Source: Rhodoferax koreense (lineage in GTDB: Bacteria > Pseudomonadota > Gammaproteobacteria > Burkholderiales > Burkholderiaceae_C). Taken from it: a stretch of 64,000 nucleotides of DNA. Location of the stretch: assembly GCF_001955695.1 (NCBI RefSeq), contig NZ_CP019236.1, positions 1,364,001 through 1,428,000 on the forward strand. Direction: 5' to 3'. The position numbers and the translations under genes are program-made. Under the pieces are notes generated by a model, which had not been told where the DNA came from, made no database searches, and worked only from the letters and a program-made list of their open reading frames with translations. Below are positions 63,225-64,000 of the stretch, one piece after another; positions within the stretch are counted from its first letter, which is position 1, and every line of letters begins with the position of its first letter.

Positions 63225-64000
63225 ATGTCACGATTCCTCCCCCGTGCGCTCATGGCGCCGTCCATCGTCACGCTCTTCCTGTGGATGATCGTGCCGCTGG
63301 TGATGACGCTGTATTTCTCCGTCATCCACTACAACCTGATGCAGCCCGGCGAGACCGGCTTCGTCGGCCTGGAAAACTTCCACTACTTCATCACCGACCC
63401 GGACTTCTGGCCGTCGGTGATGCACACCATCCAGCTGCTGGGCTCGGTGATCGTGATCACGGTGGTGCTGGGCGTGGGCCTGGCCCTGCTGGTGAACGAG
63501 CCATTCCCGGGCCAGGGCATCGTCCGCGTGCTGCTGATCTCGCCATTCTTCGTCATGCCCACGGTGAACGCGCTGCTGTGGAAACACATGATGATGAACC
63601 CCATCTACGGCGTGCTCGCGCATGTGTGGCAGTTCTTCGGCCTCACGCCGATCGACTGGATGACCGACTACCCGCTGCTGTCGGTGATCGTCATGCTGAG
63701 CTGGCAATGGCTGCCGTTCGCCTGCCTGATCTTCATCACCTCGCTGCAGTCGCTGGACCGTGAACAGATGGACGCCGCCGGCATGGACGGCGCCACGCGC
63801 TTCGACAAGTTCTGGTACCTGGTGCTGCCGCACATGGGCCGCTCCATCGCCGTGGTCGTGATGATCGAGATGATCTTCCTGCTGAGCGTGTTCGCCGAAA
63901 TCTTCACCACCACCGGTGGCGGACCCGGCAACGACAGCACCAACCTGGCCTTCCTGATCTTCAAGCAGGCGCTGATGAACTTCGACGTGGGCGTGGCCTC
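63225..64000 (+). CDS. Sugar/polyol ABC transporter permease, 5' part
   Basis: The first 258 codons of an inner-membrane permease, open at the window end. It has an N-terminal hydrophobic segment (PSIVTLFLWMIVPLVMTLYFSV) and four further segments. The cytoplasmic EAA loop reads DREQMDAAGMDGATRFDKFWYLVLP and contacts the ATPase. With the preceding binding protein it forms the start of a polyol-type importer (SmoEFGK-like). The next genes are probably the second permease and ATPase. The start at 63225 lies behind a weak ribosome site. Confidence 0.88.
   Translation, partial: MSRFLPRALMAPSIVTLFLWMIVPLVMTLYFSVIHYNLMQPGETGFVGLENFHYFITDPDFWPSVMHTIQLLGSVIVITVVLGVGLALLVNEPFPGQGIVRVLLISPFFVMPTVNALLWKHMMMNPIYGVLAHVWQFFGLTPIDWMTDYPLLSVIVMLSWQWLPFACLIFITSLQSLDREQMDAAGMDGATRFDKFWYLVLPHMGRSIAVVVMIEMIFLLSVFAEIFTTTGGGPGNDSTNLAFLIFKQALMNFDVGVA

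Overview
The window is about 64 kb of GC-rich chromosomal DNA from a betaproteobacterium, most likely a Comamonadaceae-type member of the Burkholderiales. This is inferred from the gene set and codon bias, not from a marker gene. Supporting points are the paired cyanophycin synthetases with a divergent ABC exporter, the YqgE-RuvX-PyrR-PyrB-PyrC' operon with a dihydroorotase that has lost its metal histidines, a double-length UvrA, a PEP-CTERM protein, and several families of short intergenic repeats. No rRNA, tRNA, prophage, IS element or CRISPR array was seen.

Layout. 1-1726: end of a TRAP transporter (small and large permease). 1734-10335: core genes for CCA addition to tRNA, a glutathione transferase, an NDUFA9-like NAD(P)-binding protein, PanC, a soluble lytic transglycosylase, 5-formyl-THF cyclo-ligase, a LysR regulator and a DUF2917 protein. 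10568-19947: an accessory, apparently co-transcribed block of four unusual genes. They are a 1403-residue CHAT-like/class III cyclase/P-loop ATPase/TPR-type protein, a second cyclase with TolB-like and helical repeat parts, a PAP2/vanadium-haloperoxidase-like protein with a Gly-Gly-Asn leader, and a subtilisin-like protease without a signal peptide. A Crp/Fnr-type regulator with an intact cyclic-nucleotide motif converges on the block. This is the most likely place for an undescribed system.

20857-31266: an SbmA/YddA-type ABC transporter, a low-complexity hypothetical protein, and the cyanophycin locus (DUF1854 protein and ABC exporter on the minus strand; cphA-like and cphA on the plus strand). 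31391-35992: minCDE, CreA, an MFS exporter and a DUF2177 protein. 36042-42231: photolyase, then yqgE-ruvX-pyrR-pyrB-pyrC'-plsC, with most genes overlapping or nearly so. 42239-47868: an Rrf2 regulator divergent from an NhaR-like regulator across a nested palindrome, then yjcH-actP for acetate uptake divergent from an MHS-family transporter. 47963-53359: a 46-residue membrane peptide, a PNAG-type polysaccharide locus (pgaA, pgaC, pgaD, no pgaB) and a PEP-CTERM protein. 53532-59486: the double-length uvrA. 59551-64000: a tiny ORF, a histidine phosphatase, an acetylpolyamine/histone deacetylase homologue, and the start of a polyol/sugar ABC transporter whose permease runs off the window.

The clearest sequence-level oddity outside the accessory block is a short repeat of about 55 bp. 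Copies lie beside phr and after uvrA, and a third lies in frame inside cca, where it coincides with about 12 extra residues in the enzyme.
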